DNA from: Papaver somniferum
Taxonomy: Eukaryota; Streptophyta; Magnoliopsida; Ranunculales; Papaveraceae
Length of the DNA: 64,000 nucleotides
Direction: 5' to 3'
NCBI RefSeq assembly: GCF_003573695.1
Contig: NC_039359.1
Location: 95,973,275 to 96,037,274 of the forward strand
The notes under the pieces are model-generated. The model was given only the letters and a program-made list of their open reading frames with translations. It ran no database searches and had not been told where the DNA came from. This document shows, in pieces, positions 42,691 to 55,560 of the stretch; the stretch's first letter is position 1, and each line of letters opens with the position of its first letter. The translations under genes and the position numbers were made by a program.

Positions 42691-42744
42691 GTTCGTTAGG
42701 TAAAGGCTCTGTGGAATTTGATCTTTCCCTGTTTAGGAACGATG

Positions 42745-42990
42745 GGTACCGTGGAATAATTACGGACAGGTTTCAGCTGGGTCGAAGTCAGCCATAGAAT
42801 AATTACGGTCGGTTTGTTCAATGTGAAAACTCACGGTAAATTTAGATTTTGGATATCCAGAGTGATTCACGGTTAAGTCTTATCCTAGTCTTAACCAACC
42901 GTAGAGTACTTACGGTTAAGAAAAACCTACCGTGACTGTATATGTAAGTCTAAATTTACGGTTGGAAGTTTTTCCAACCCCACCGTGACA
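42745..42990. repeat. Right subterminal TTACGG/CCGTAA cluster
   Basis: Motifs ATTACGGTCGG, CTCACGGTAAA, TTCACGGTTAAG, AACCGTAGAG, TTACGGTTAAG, CTACCGTGAC, TTTACGGTTGG and CACCGTGAC occur in both orientations within about 250 bp, at a distance from the right end similar to the left cluster. Confidence 0.7.
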
Positions 42991-43339
42991 CATTCAGAAG
43001 TTGAATGTTGATCGGCTGGACCTTCATCAATGATCAGAGGATGTTGTTGATTGAAATCACTTTATTCTTTATCAACCTCCCAATTTTTAACATACATGGA
43101 CGAGACGTTGAAATATTTTCAATTGAAGTAAAAAGAAGAGGATCATAATTTTTTTTCTACGAAGGAGATGGAGAGGAAGAAGAGAAGAAGTTGATTTGAT
43201 TTTGAAATTAGGTTATTGTTTTGTGTAGTTAGTTATTAGGGTTTTATTTGATGGAGGGGTAACTTAGGCATTTGTAATTGCTTTACAATACCCCCTAACC
43301 AATTTTTTAGTCACTAGGAATCCATGTGAAGCCCTTTTA
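42991..43339. other. Right end interior of the TIR transposon
   Basis: Non-coding; T/A-rich with GAAG-rich runs near 43160-43190. No gene was seen. Confidence 0.5.
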
Positions 43340-43364
43340 TTGGAATGTGAAGTCCCAATAATAG
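43340..43364. repeat. Right terminal inverted repeat core
   Basis: Inverse of 38441-38465 apart from two adjacent changed bases (AAGTCCC against AAGCTCC). Confidence 0.7.
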
Positions 43365-43368
43365 GCTT

Positions 43369-43698
43369 CATTTAAAAATGCCCCGAGGGGTATATATAAG
43401 GAGTTTCATATCTGGATTCTTTATCTCTGAATTTCAGGATTTCAATAGCAAAACGTTTATTTGATAAAAACAAACGTGTTTTTGTTGATCTGACAGTTTT
43501 GAATCGGCAATTCAAGACAACCGATGATTCCCATTGCTTTAATAGTGCATGTAAGGTGAATGAGGCAAATCCCATCTCAGAATGCACCTTTTTTTACGCT
43601 TTCATCCAGCGTCCCAAATTGGATATTGGATTTTTCTCCCTTTATTTCATGGGTTATTGCTATGCATGTGAAAGGTAGAGTTGCCAAAAATGAACTGC
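43369..43698. other. Non-coding spacer between the TIR element and the TRIM
   Basis: The window track shows only one short open frame here, on the - strand, with no recognisable domain. Nothing else was seen. Confidence 0.45.
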
Positions 43699-43703
43699 CG
43701 TTA

Positions 43704-43822
43704 TGTTAAAGTATGCGGGCATCCAACTCAAAACCAATTGGCAACGAGTGGAGCGGACTTTCCACATTATATTTAAGTTAATTATGCGGAATCTAGCGAT
43801 GTGTGACTATTGTCCTTTCACA
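43704..43822 (-). repeat. TRIM 3' LTR
   Basis: 119 bp, about 88-90% identical by eye to 44034-44152, so this is not a very recent insertion. Confidence 0.9.
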
Positions 43823-44020
43823 CGCCCCGTCAGGTGTAAGGCCAGTCATTCGGCCTTACACATGGACCTACGCACGAGTGACCACTCAATCGGTAACAGG
43901 TGTACATGTGACTAAATCGGTACACACCGGCCACTCGTCCTACACCCTGGGTGTACAAGCGACAAAATCGGTACACTTCGACCAGTAACTCGGCCTACAA
44001 CAGGTCTCGGTCTGGGACTT

Positions 44021-44033
44021 GACTCTGATACCA
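44021..44033 (-). other. TRIM primer-binding site
   Basis: TGGTATCAGAGTC on the - strand, complementary to initiator Met-tRNA except at its last bases. Confidence 0.88.
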
Positions 44034-44152
44034 TGTTAAAGTCTACGGGCATCCAAATCAAAACCAATTGGCGATGAGTGGAGGGACCCTTCCATATTAT
44101 ATTTAAGTTAATTATGTGAAATCTAGCGATGTGGGACTATTGTCCTCTCACA
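44034..44152 (-). repeat. TRIM 5' LTR
   Basis: The partner of 43704-43822. On the - strand it ends CTTTAACA and is followed at once by the primer-binding site. Confidence 0.9.
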
Positions 44153-44157
44153 CGTTA

Positions 44158-45235
44158 TCAGGGTCTATTCTGCTCCAGCTATCGGTAACGCAAAACATAA
44201 CACCACCACAAAATACATAAATCGATTTTTCATGCATTGTGAAAATAAAGATACCCCACTAACATCACCATTATTTCTTCGTACCCATTCCTTGAACTGT
44301 TTGAGTACATGACCCGCCCCCTCCTTTTTTTTTTTTTTTTATCTTGCACAGGTTCTCAGTTGTTACCAATCCCCTTTTTGTCTATCGATTCATGTTTCTG
44401 AGATTTTAGTACCTTTCCACACTTTCTTATTTTAATGTTGTTGTCTTTTTTTGGCACTTTTCCGGAAATTTTTCTCTGATTGATTTTTGTTGTTATTTGT
44501 GTACCAGAGATTTCGAAGTCAACAAAAACCACCAATCTGAGATAAAAGGAAAAATTGGGATATGTCCCAAAATCGACAGTCATCTCGGAGATGCCCCAGG
44601 ATTCCAGTTTGGATTGCTGTTTTTATTTCTGAAACATAACGTTAGACAAATGAATGAAGGCATCACGTTCTTTTTTTTTGCGAATGATCAAAAGAACTGA
44701 GGGGTGTGAATAGATGCAACAAAAAGCAAAAAGTCTAGTTGTCATGCACTCGTTCGCGTGACATGACAAATGAACCCGCATCTAACAGTCGTTGGATTTG
44801 TATCATCATTTGTAGATCTTGATTCAAAGATATTTTATTACATCTTTCGAATTTTATTCGCTAAGCACCTTTTCAGTTTCATTTTCCCTCTTCGTTGGAA
44901 CCGCTGTAATTTTTCTCATCCATGTTTACCAATTAAAAAAAAATGTTTCATTCATGGTTGATCACTTCATTGTTGTACGTATTAATGATCAGTATAACAA
45001 AATCGATTACTACAAGATTTGATGATATAACTGGAGATATTTTGGTGGGGTTCTGTTTGGGCATAATGATCGATAAAAAACTTATTGTTCTTCAAATCTA
45101 GCTAGCTGATAACGAATTACAATTGATTTGAGCAATGAATATATTCTTAAAATCTCAAGGGTCTCCTTACATGCTTGTGCTTGATGTCATTAGTTCATCT
45201 GAGACAGATTAAACACTAATTTTCTTTTATAGCAT
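44158..45235. other. Non-coding spacer before the tandem LTR array
   Basis: AT-rich, with a T run at 44325-44340. Small open frames (44356-44583, 44497-44700, 44770-44961) overlap on both strands and show no domain. No RNA gene or transposon ends were recognised. Confidence 0.5.
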
Positions 45236-47615
45236 TGAAAAGCGAGGGTCTAACAACACCATCCAATATTTCGCTTAGCAATCTGTATGGACAAACTCGA
45301 ATATACTTTCAAGAGAATCAACAAGACTCAATCAATTAAAAGTAGATCAACGAGTTTATATCTCTCTCTTGATTTGATTTACTCAAGCAAGACTGCGAGT
45401 TCTAATCAAATACAAGGAATAACATGGACGGTACCAAAGACCAATATCCAAGGATCAATCAATATCAATCAACAACCAAAGGTCGGATTTCCAATTAATT
45501 GATTCAAACGCACAACCTGTATTATTTCAATTATAAAGATAAAACAATATAATGCGGAAATTGAAATAACACGGACACCAGAAATTTTGTTAACTTGGAA
45601 ACCGCAAATGCAGAAAAACCCCGTAACCTAGTCCAGATTGAACACACATTGTATTAAGCCGCTACAGACACTAGCCTACTCCAAGCTATCTTCGGACTGG
45701 ACTGTAGTTGAACCCAATCAATCTCTCACTGATCCAAGGTACCGTTATTCTCATACGCCCTTGATCCCAGCAAGATACTGCGCACTTGATCCCCTTAGCT
45801 GATCTCACCCACAACTAAGAGTTGCTACGATCCAAAATCGCAGGCTTTGATAATAAACAAATGTGTCTCACACAGACAAGTCTATCAAAGGATCAATATG
45901 TATCCTACAGATAAACCCTAAAGGTTTTTTTTCGTCTTTTGATAATAACCAAGGTGAAAAGGAACCAATTGATAATCCGGTCTTATATTCTCGAAGAACA
46001 GCCTAGATTAATCAATCACCTCACAACAATCTTAATCGTATGGTACCGAACCAAGATTTTGTGGAATCACAAACGATGAGACGAAGTGTTTGTGATTACT
46101 TTTTATATCTTGCCTATCGGAGATATCAATATCAAGCCAATCAATCTGATTGTACTCGTACGATAGAAGATGCAAGATCAGATCACACAACTACGATAAA
46201 AGTAGGACGGTCTGGATTCACAATCCCAATGAAGTATTTAAGTCGTTTAACCCGGTTTGACAAAAGAAAACCAGAGGTTAAAGGAGAATCGACTCTAGCA
46301 CGCAAACTACTATCACACGTAAGGTGTGGGGATTAGTTTTGCACAATACTAGATATCTCATTTATATAGTCTTTCAAATAAAGGTTTTGCCTATCCATTT
46401 TTAGATGAAAACCTGATTTAGATTCAAGATAATATTTCTCAACCGTTAGATCGAAAACTTAGCTTGTTATACACACTTGACAATGCATGTTTCTAGGTTT
46501 GTTAACCGTACCCAAATGTATGCACTTGTTGGTTCAATAATAGTCAACCAAAAGGTTAGCCATATGAGCATCTCATATCAACCATGTTCTTCTTCACCAT
46601 AACTAGTTCAAATGACTCAAATGAACTAGTTAGAGAGTTGTTCAATTGCAAGGAAATCTTATGTACTACACAAGACACAATTGAATAAAATATGATTTGA
46701 TTCACTCGAATCGGTTCATGAACTTTAAAGCCACGGTTTGCATAATTCATTCCTTAGTCTTTATAAGTTTAAGTTCAGAAATCATCTTCAGATATATAAC
46801 CTTTCTCAAGTTTGCAGACTAGGTTCGCGGACTTAAGCAACTGGCAGAGTTTACAAACTCCAGCAGAAAATCTCGGCAAAGACTTTACGCCGGTTCACGG
46901 ACTTGTCTAGTTTGTCAACTCCAGCAGAATTTCTCGGGATGATAAGTTTGGAAGTTCGCGGACTTGGCTCACGCCATTCTCCGGTTTCTCTTGATCAACA
47001 AAGTTCGCAAACTTTGGTTCAAGGAATAGGACTTATACAAAAATGTGTTTCCAAAACAATGTTTATGTCCATCATTGGTTATGTAATCTAAACTCTCATT
47101 TCAATCATTGAAACATTCTTAGAGGACGTTATATAGTTGTTACACCATTTCTCGTCAAAGCAATTTTCAAAGTGATTGAAACATATCATGACTTTCGTCA
47201 CTAGGTAAAGATAAACTTGATCGAAGCTAAACGCTTACCAACACATATTTCGAGATATAGATAGGCGAGGTATACTCGGCTCGAAATACCCAATGTGTAT
47301 AATCCAAGTCTATATATATAGCATACGACTTTTTGTCTCAAAGAGTAGGAGATAGAGTAGATAGACTTTTGAGTGACAAATAAGTTCAAGTCTTCACACA
47401 CCTTTTTATCAAGAAGTTCCATCGGTTTCTTGAGTAGTTCTTCTTCTTGTATGATGAATCGCCATGAAGTCCTTGAGAACAACTACACTTTCTATCCTAG
47501 TCCAAGACTTAGCTATAATAGACTAGAAATCAAGACTTATAGTTTTGATCACTAACATTGACAAACATGCTTGAGATAGCAACGCATGCGAGGTCGACCG
47601 AGCAATGCTGTAATA
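45236..47615 (-). repeat. LTR1 of the array
   Basis: About 2,380 bp. The most diverged copy: its outer end reads CTGTAATA where the others read CTCTAACA. A TATA-like CTATATATATAG on the - strand lies near 47310-47325. Confidence 0.88.
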
Positions 47616-50600
47616 ATCTCCTCATTTGTCAATTTTAATGACAAAACTATCAATACATAAGTAGCCCCTATTCCACATGTTTAATCTTCAACATTCCTCG
47701 AAATCTTCGTCACTTCCAAGTACTCCAATGATCCCAAAGGTTGTAAGTTTAGTATCACCATTTTTGAAGATCCGTAGCTATAAAAATGAGAAAACATCGG
47801 TCTCGATCATTGTTATACAGTATCATAGTATTATTACACAGTGTCAAAGTTCAATTGTATCATAACTTCAACAATAATACTATGGTGATATGTATCAGTC
47901 CCTCTTAGTCAATACTCCATCTCACATGGAAACCACTCCCCCTTACATAATGATCCGAAAACCGTATGTATTTGTAGTATGAATTATATATTAATTCTCC
48001 TCCTTTTTTTCAATAAAATTGGCAAAGGTACAAGAACGAGATCATAATGAAATTTCCGAAAGAGACGTTTCATAGACTAAAAGAAGAATACATACCAACT
48101 AATTTAGATGCAATCATAAAGCCGAAGCTAAATGCATTCATCAAGGAGTTTAAAGATACAAGATAACCCCTCTAATATTCCACAACCGCACTCCCCTCAA
48201 GATATTACCATTAAGCACAAGTTCAAAAGAACTCTTCCCCATTTTATGTCATTCCCGAAAGAACAACAAGAGCGACCTTAATTTCAAAAGAAAAGAAGGA
48301 TTTTATTGGACACCAAAAACCATGAGAATGATTTTCTATATCCAAAAACCTCAATCAAATTAATCACAAGTAAACCCATGATTAATTTAATCGGAATACG
48401 CAATCAAATTAAACACAAGAGGTGATCAATTCAATTGATTATGCTCAACATAAGAGAACTTTTGGAGACATGAAAATACTCAACTAGATTAATTACAAGA
48501 TAACCCATAATTAATCTAATTGGAATACACAACCAAAATAATCACAAAAGTAATCAATTTAATTGTCATTTGTTTTGCTCAACATAAGAAAACTTACGGA
48601 GCAATAACTAAATAACCAAACAAGATGATTAATTTAGTTCAATATGCTCGACATAACATATCTCATGGAACACCAACTAAGCTATAAATCAAGTTGGTTG
48701 TATAGTGCTCAACATAAGATGCATTACGGAGCCTCACAGTAATACATAGAAATATGGATCAGGGATGATCAATGCTGCGGAATACACAAGGATTCATTCT
48801 ATCTTCAATCACTATTTGCATAACAATATTAATAGACATAATCCTTGAAAACAAAAGATTTTAACCTATCTTCCATCAATAATTGACATAATAGGCTTAA
48901 CTTTTGTATTTGTCAAAAGTCCATTCATTGTTTTATCAATACATGCATATCGACATACGAAAGACTTTACTTTTGACAAGGTATGGGACAATCAAGTTCA
49001 CGGACATAAACACACATATCCCATAACAAGATTGCAATATTTGAAACCATAAAGATTAATACTGCAAAAATCATCTTCCAACCAATTTAAAATTTAAACC
49101 AATAAATCTAAAAACATGAAGATGAAAACGTTGGACATAGCTATGTGTAATCACAATAATGGCTATTCCAAACTGTAGTGATGCTTCTCAAAAACAAGAA
49201 TAAATTCTCATAAGAAGTTTCCTAGGCACCAAGACAAACTCGTAATGCACTTATAAGATGTTTTGTCCTTAGAGGGTAGAATCAATCTTTTTCGCCCGGA
49301 TTTACACCAAGAATAGCTACCAAAGGCGTATAAAAATATTTTCTTAACAAAGAGGCACATACAAAGTCATTAACGACCATGCACCATAGTCACAAAAAAA
49401 GATTGTGAACATTCAAGAATCTCATAGTAATGCGTGCTACTGCCCATTCTTGAAATTTCTTCTTTGTGATTCATCAAAAACATTCTTGTAAAAGCTACAA
49501 ATGAGCTTAGAAGAGTAGTACTCCAAGAATCCAAGTTCCCAAGTCCAAGAGAAGTGGAACAAGTGCAACGAAACAGAGAAAACACTCAAAAACAAGAGAC
49601 ATGACAAATACCAATCTTAACTCATCCGAATTCAGAAATTCTCATCTTCAATTTTAAGATAATTCAAATAGGAAGATAATTCAAAAATAATGAGGTCGTT
49701 CCGAGTTCGGACGAAGAAGTTACGGTCAAAACAAGTTTACCGGATATCGACGTCTACAGCCCAGTATGCATACCTGGTATGTGTATCATGAAGTCCGAAC
49801 ATCCTGAAGTACTATTTTCAAAACTAAACTTTTAAAAACCTTAAACACATATCAAGTTAGGTAGAAATGAACAATCAGCAAGGTACATGGATCATTATAA
49901 GTACTCTAAGCAAATGAAAACATAAATCTTTCTCAGGTTTATAGACGTACCTTTTTAGAAGAGTCTAGTCGAATTCTACAGCCTTACTGAACATAATCTG
50001 TGTGCCCCAATTATCGTGCTTCACGATGATTTTTACTTGATCCTAGCATAGTGGTTAATTCGCTTGAACTAGTATTGAAATTTTTCAAGTCATCTTCCAA
50101 CACCTTTATTTTATCAAGAGCAGCAGCTAAATCAGCCTCAAGGCGTTTTTCTCGAGAGAGACAAGCACTTTCTCTGTCATCAAAACTAATTTGTTAGGAG
50201 TTAAACCTTGCTTCAGATTCTGCAAGTTTCTCTTCCAACAAAAAGTACTTTTGATAAACTTATCACATTCAAGTGACTTCATACGTAGGTTTTCCTCAGA
50301 ATCCTTAAGGATCGATTCGTTAGAACGATTCGAAAAATAAACACCTGTGTAACATCTTATCAATTTCTTGTTTTCTCTACTGAGAGGAGTCAGAAGAGGT
50401 GAGACATGAGAAGTTGTAATCTTCTTCATATTCCACGAATCCACAAACTTAACATACTCTGAGACTTCCTCATCAACATCTCTATCAATATCTGAATCAC
50501 CTTCATCAGAAAGTTCATCCAACTGTTCTTCTAGGAGAGTTTCCCAATCAACAGTTTTTACATCAAGAGAATGTTAAGATATTTACTTAGATGCGTGAGT

Positions 50601-50742
50601 TCTCTCAGGTGAATCCAAGCTTTTAGAATCATCTGGAAATTTCTAAACTGGTACGTTATTAGAGATATACTCGTCCATAATCAGATCGCTACAAACACCG
50701 ACTTATGAGGTCCTTAATATGTTTGCCTGCTCTAATACCAAT
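47616..50742 (-). other. Internal region 1 of the array
   Basis: 3,127 bp. The purine tract next to LTR1 is degraded (reads TCTCCTCATTT on +). The primer site beside LTR2 has one change (TAATACCAAT). Apart from the broken coiled-coil ORF at 50127-50580, no gene is seen. A small - strand ORF at 49370-49585 is also present in the other units. Confidence 0.8.
50127..50580 (-). pseudogene. Broken coiled-coil ORF, internal region 1
   Basis: Same protein as 55561-56256 but with a stop upstream of MDELSDEGD and a frameshift after the CDKF block, so only 131 codons stay open. See 55561-56256 for the better copy. Confidence 0.7.
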
Positions 50743-53169
50743 TGAAAAGGCGGGGGTCTAACAACACCACTCAATATTTCACTTAGCAATCTGTATGGAC
50801 AAACTCGAATATACTTTCAAGAGAATCGACAAGACTCAATCAATTAAAAGTAAATCAACGAGTTTATATCTCCCTCTTGATTTGATTTACTCAAGCAAGA
50901 CTGCGAGTTCTAATCAAATACAAGGAATAACTTGGATGGTACCAAAGACCAATATCCAAGGATCAATCAATATCAATCAACAACCAAAGGTCATATTTCC
51001 AATTAATTGATTCAAACGCACAACCTGTATTATTTCAATTATAAAGATAAAACAATATAATGCGGAAATTGAAATAACACAGACACCATAAATTTTGTTA
51101 ACGAGGAAACTGCAAATGCAGAAAACCCCCGGGACCTAGTCCAGATTGAACACACACTGTATTAAGCCGCTACAAACACTAGCCTACTCCAAGCTAACTT
51201 CGGACTGGACTGTAGTTGAACCCCAATCAATCTCCTACTGATCCAAGGTATAGTTTTGTTCATACGCCTCTGATCTCAGTAGGATCCTGCGCACTTGATT
51301 CCCTTATCTGATCTCACCCACAACTAAGAGTTGCTACGATGCAAAATCGCAGGCTTCGAAAATAAACAAATCTGTCTCACACAGACAAGTCTATCAAAGG
51401 ATCAATCTGTCTCCCACAGATAAACCCTAAAGGTTTTGTTCTGTCTTTTGATAATAACCAAGGTGAACAGGAACCAATTGATAATCCGGTCTTATATTCA
51501 CAAAGAATAGCCTAGATTGATCAATCACCTCATAACAATCTTAATCGTATGGTAGCGAAACAAGATGTTGTGGAATCACAAACGATGAGACGAAGTATTT
51601 GTGATTACTTTTTATATCTTGCCTATCGGAGATACCAATCTCAAGCCAATCAATCTGATTTTACTCGTACGATAGAAGATGCAAGATCAGATCACACAAC
51701 AACGATAAAAGTAGTATCGGTCTGGCTTCACAATCCCAATGAATTATTTAAGTCATTTAACCCGGTTTGAGAAAAGAAAACCAGAGGTTAAAGGAGAATA
51801 GACTCTAACACGCAAACTAGTATCACACGTAAGGTGTGGGGATTAGTTCTGCACAATACTAGATGTCTCCTTTATATAGTCTTTAAATCAGGGTTTTGCC
51901 TCGGTCACAAAGCAAACAATATCCACCGTTAGATGAAAACCTGATTTAGATTCAAGCTAATATTTCTCAACTGTTAGATCGAAAACTTAGCTTGTTATAC
52001 ACACTTGACAATGCATGTTTCTAGGTTTGTTAACTGTACCCAAACGTATGCACTTGTTGGTTAAATAATAGTCAACCAAAAGGTTAGCCATATGAGCATC
52101 TCATATCAACCATGTTCTTCTTCACCATAACTAGTTCAAATGACTCGAATGAACTAGTTAGAGAGTTGTTCAATTGCAAGGAAATCTTATGTACTACACA
52201 AGACACAATTGAAGAAAAGATGATTTGATTCATTTGAATCGGTTCATGAAATTTATAGACACGGTTTGCATACTTCATTCCTTAGTTTTTATAAGTTTAA
52301 GTTCAGAAATCATCTTCTGATATATAACCTTTCTCAAGTTTGCAGACTAGGTTCGCGGACTTAAGCAACCGGCAGAGTTTACAAACTCCAGCAGAAAATC
52401 TCGGCAAAGACTTTACGCCGGTTCACGGACTGGGTTCGCGGACTTGTCTAGTTTGTCAACTCGAGCAGAATTTCTCGGGATGAGAAGTTTGGAAGTTCGC
52501 GGACTGAGATCGTCGACTTGGCTCACACCATTCTCCGGTTTCTCATGATCAACAAAGTTCGCAAATTTTGGTTCAAGGAATAGGACTTATACAAAAATGT
52601 GTTTCCAAAACAATGTTTATGTCCATCATTGGTTATGTAATCTAAACACTCATTTCAATCATTGAAACATTCTTAGAGGACGTTATATAGTTGTTACACC
52701 ATTTCTCGTCAAAGTAATTTTCAAAGTGATTGAAACATATCATGACTTTCGTCACTAGGTAAAGATAAACTTGATCGAAGCGAAACGCTTACCAACACAT
52801 ATTTCGAGATATAGATAGGCGAGGTATACTCGTCTCGAAATACCAAATGTGTATAATCCAAGTCTATATATATAGCATACGACTTCTTGTCTCAAAGAGT
52901 AGGAGATAGAGTAGATAGATTTTCGAGTAACACATAAGTTCAAGTCTTCACATACCTTTTTGTCGAGAAGTTCCACCGGTTCCTTGAGTAGTTCTTCTTC
53001 TTGTATGATGAATTGCCATGAAGTCCTTGAGCTCAACTACTCTTTCTATCCTAGTCCGAGACTTAGCTATAATAGACTAGAAATCAAAACTTATAGTTTT
53101 GATCACTAACATTGACAAACATGCTTGAGATAGCAACGCATGCGAGGTCGACCGAACAATTCTCTAACA
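50743..53169 (-). repeat. LTR2 of the array
   Basis: 2,427 bp, from TGAAAAGGCGGGGG on + to CTCTAACA. It serves as the 3' LTR of one unit and the 5' LTR of the next. TATA-like CTATATATATAG on - lies near 52866-52877. Confidence 0.9.
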
Positions 53170-55560
53170 ATCTTCCCCTTTGTCAATTTTAGGGACAAAA
53201 CTATCAATACATAGGGAATACAAAAAATATAATAAAACTTTAGTATCTCCTATTCCACATGTCTAATCTTCAACATTCCTCGAAATCTTCGTCACTTCCA
53301 AGTACTCCAATGATCCCAAAGGTTGTAAGTTTAGTATCACTGTTGTCGAAGATCCGTACCTATAACAATGAGAAAGCATCGGTCTCGATCATTGTTATAC
53401 AGTGTCATACTATTATTACACAGTGTCAAAGTTCAATTGTATCATTACTTCAACAATAATACTATGGTGATATGTATCACTCCCTCTTAGTAAATACTCC
53501 ATCTCACATGGAAACCACTCCCCCTTACATAATGATCCAAAAACCATATGTATTTGTAGTATGAACTACATATTAATTCTCCCCCTTTTTGTCAATAAAA
53601 TTGGCAAATGTACAAGAACGGGATCATAATGAAATTTCCGAAAGAGACGTTTCATAGACTAAAAGTAGAATACATACCAACTAATTTAGATGTAATCATA
53701 AAGCCGAAGATAAATGCATTCATCAAGGAGTTTAAAGATACAAGATAACCCCTCTAATATTCCACAACCGCACTCCCCTCAAGATATTACCATTAAGCAC
53801 AAGTTTAAAATAACTCTCCCCCATTTGATGTCATTCCCGAAAGAACAACAAGAGCGACCTTAATTTCAAAAGAAAAGAAGGATTTTATTGGACACCACAA
53901 ACCATGAGAATGATTTTCTATATCAAAAAACTCAATCAAATTAATCACAAGTAAACCCATGATTAATTTAATCGGAATACACAATCAAATTAAACACAAG
54001 AGGTGATCAATTCAATTGATTATGATCAACATAAGAGAACTTATGGAGACATGAAAATACTCCACTCGATTAATTACCAGAGAACCCATAATTAATCTAA
54101 TTGGAATACACAACCAAACTAATCACAAAAGTAATCAATTTAATTGTCATTTGTTTTGCTCGAAAACTTACGGAGAAATAACTAAATAACCAAACAAGAT
54201 GATTAATTCAATTCAATATACTCGACATAACATATCTCACAGAATACCAACTAAGATAATAAATCAACTTTGTTGTATAGTTCTCAAAATAAGATGCATT
54301 ACGGAGCCTCACAGTAATACATAAAAATATGGATCGGGGATGATCAATACTGCGGAATACACAAGGATTCATTCTATCTTCAATCACTATTTGCATAACA
54401 ATATTAATAGGCATAATCCTTGAAAACAAAAGATTTTAACCTATCTTCCATCAATAACTTACATAATAGGCTTAACTTTTGTATTTGTCAAAAGTCCATT
54501 CATTCTTTTATCAATACATGCATATCGACATACGAAAGACTTTACTTTTGACAAGGTATGGGACAATCAAGTTCACGGACGTAAACACACATATCCCATA
54601 ACAAGATTGCAATATTTGAAACCATAAAGCTTAATAGTGCAAAAATCATCTTCCAAACCAATTTAGAATTTAAACCAATAAATCTAAAAACATGAAGATG
54701 AAAACGTTGGACATAGCTATGTGTAATCACAATAATGGCTATTCCAAACTGTAGTAATCCTTCTCAAAAAAAAAGAATACATTCTCATAAGAAATTTCCT
54801 AGGCACCAATACAAACTCGTAATTCACTTATAAGATGATTTGTCCTTAGAGGGTAGAATCAATCTTTTTCGCCCGGATTTACACCAAGATTAGCTACCAA
54901 AGGCGTATAAGAAGATTTTATTAAAAAAGAAGAACATACAAAGTCATTAACGACCATGCACCATAGTCATAAAAAAAGATTGCGAGCATTCAAGAATCTC
55001 ATAGTAATGCGTACTACTGCCCATTCTTGAAATTTCTTCTTTGTGATTCATCAACAACTTTTTTGTAAAAGCTACAAATGAGCTTAGAGGAGTATTACTC
55101 CAAGAATCCAAGTGCCCAAGTCCAAGAGAAGTGGAACAAGTGCAACGAAACAGAGCAAAACACTCAAAAACAAGAGATAGGACAAATACCAATCTTAACT
55201 CATCCGAGTTCAGTAATTCTCGTTTTCAATTTGAATAAAATTCAAAGAGGAAGAGAATGCAAAAAGAATAAGGTTATTCCGAGTTCGGACGAAGAAGTTA
55301 CGGCCAGAACAAGTTTACCGGATATCGACGTCTACAGCCCGTATGCATACCTGGTATGTGTATCATGAAGTCCAAACATCCTGAACTACTATTTTCAAAC
55401 CTAAACTTTTAAGAACCTTAAACACATATCAAGTTAGGTAGAAATGAACAATAAGGAAGGTACATGGATCATTATAAGTACTCTAAGCAAATAAAAACAT
55501 AAATCTTGCTCAGGTTTATAGACGTACCTTTTTAGAAGAGTCTAGTCGAATTCTACAGCC

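Larger units (their letters stand above)
38437..43368. mobile_element. TIR transposon, non-autonomous, with captured gene pieces
   Basis: The ends are inverted repeats of about 40 bp. The left reads CTATTATTGGAGCTTCACAT and on (38441-38465 core); the right is the inverse (43340-43364 core) with two mismatches, and a further GGCTTCA block matches inside both. Subterminal zones on both sides (38880-39110 and 42745-42990) carry clusters of TTACGG / CCGTAA in both orientations, reminiscent of transposase-binding subterminal repeats of hAT and CACTA elements. Inside are an FBD/LRR gene remnant and other short repeats but no transposase. A target duplication could not be resolved because the left flank is TA-repeat DNA. 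The superfamily is undetermined. Confidence 0.68.
43704..44152 (-). mobile_element. Complete TRIM (miniature LTR retrotransposon)
   Basis: 449 bp with two 119-bp terminal direct repeats (43704-43822 and 44034-44152) that start TGTTAAAG and end TCACA on the + strand. The 5-bp duplication CGTTA lies at 43699-43703 and 44153-44157. On the - strand TGGTATCAGAGTC (44021-44033) directly follows the 44034-44152 repeat, as a Met-tRNA primer site must. The roughly 210-bp interior has no coding capacity and includes an inverted repeat (GTGTAAGGCC / GGCCTTACAC) and repeated AATCGGTACAC. This is the canonical structure of a terminal-repeat retrotransposon in miniature, which needs enzymes from another element. 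Confidence 0.93.

Noticed and set aside
45287..45502. ORF (MDKLEYTFKR) recurring at 50795 and 56373
   Set aside because: Recurs only because it lies in the LTRs of the tandem array; antisense to the element and without a domain.
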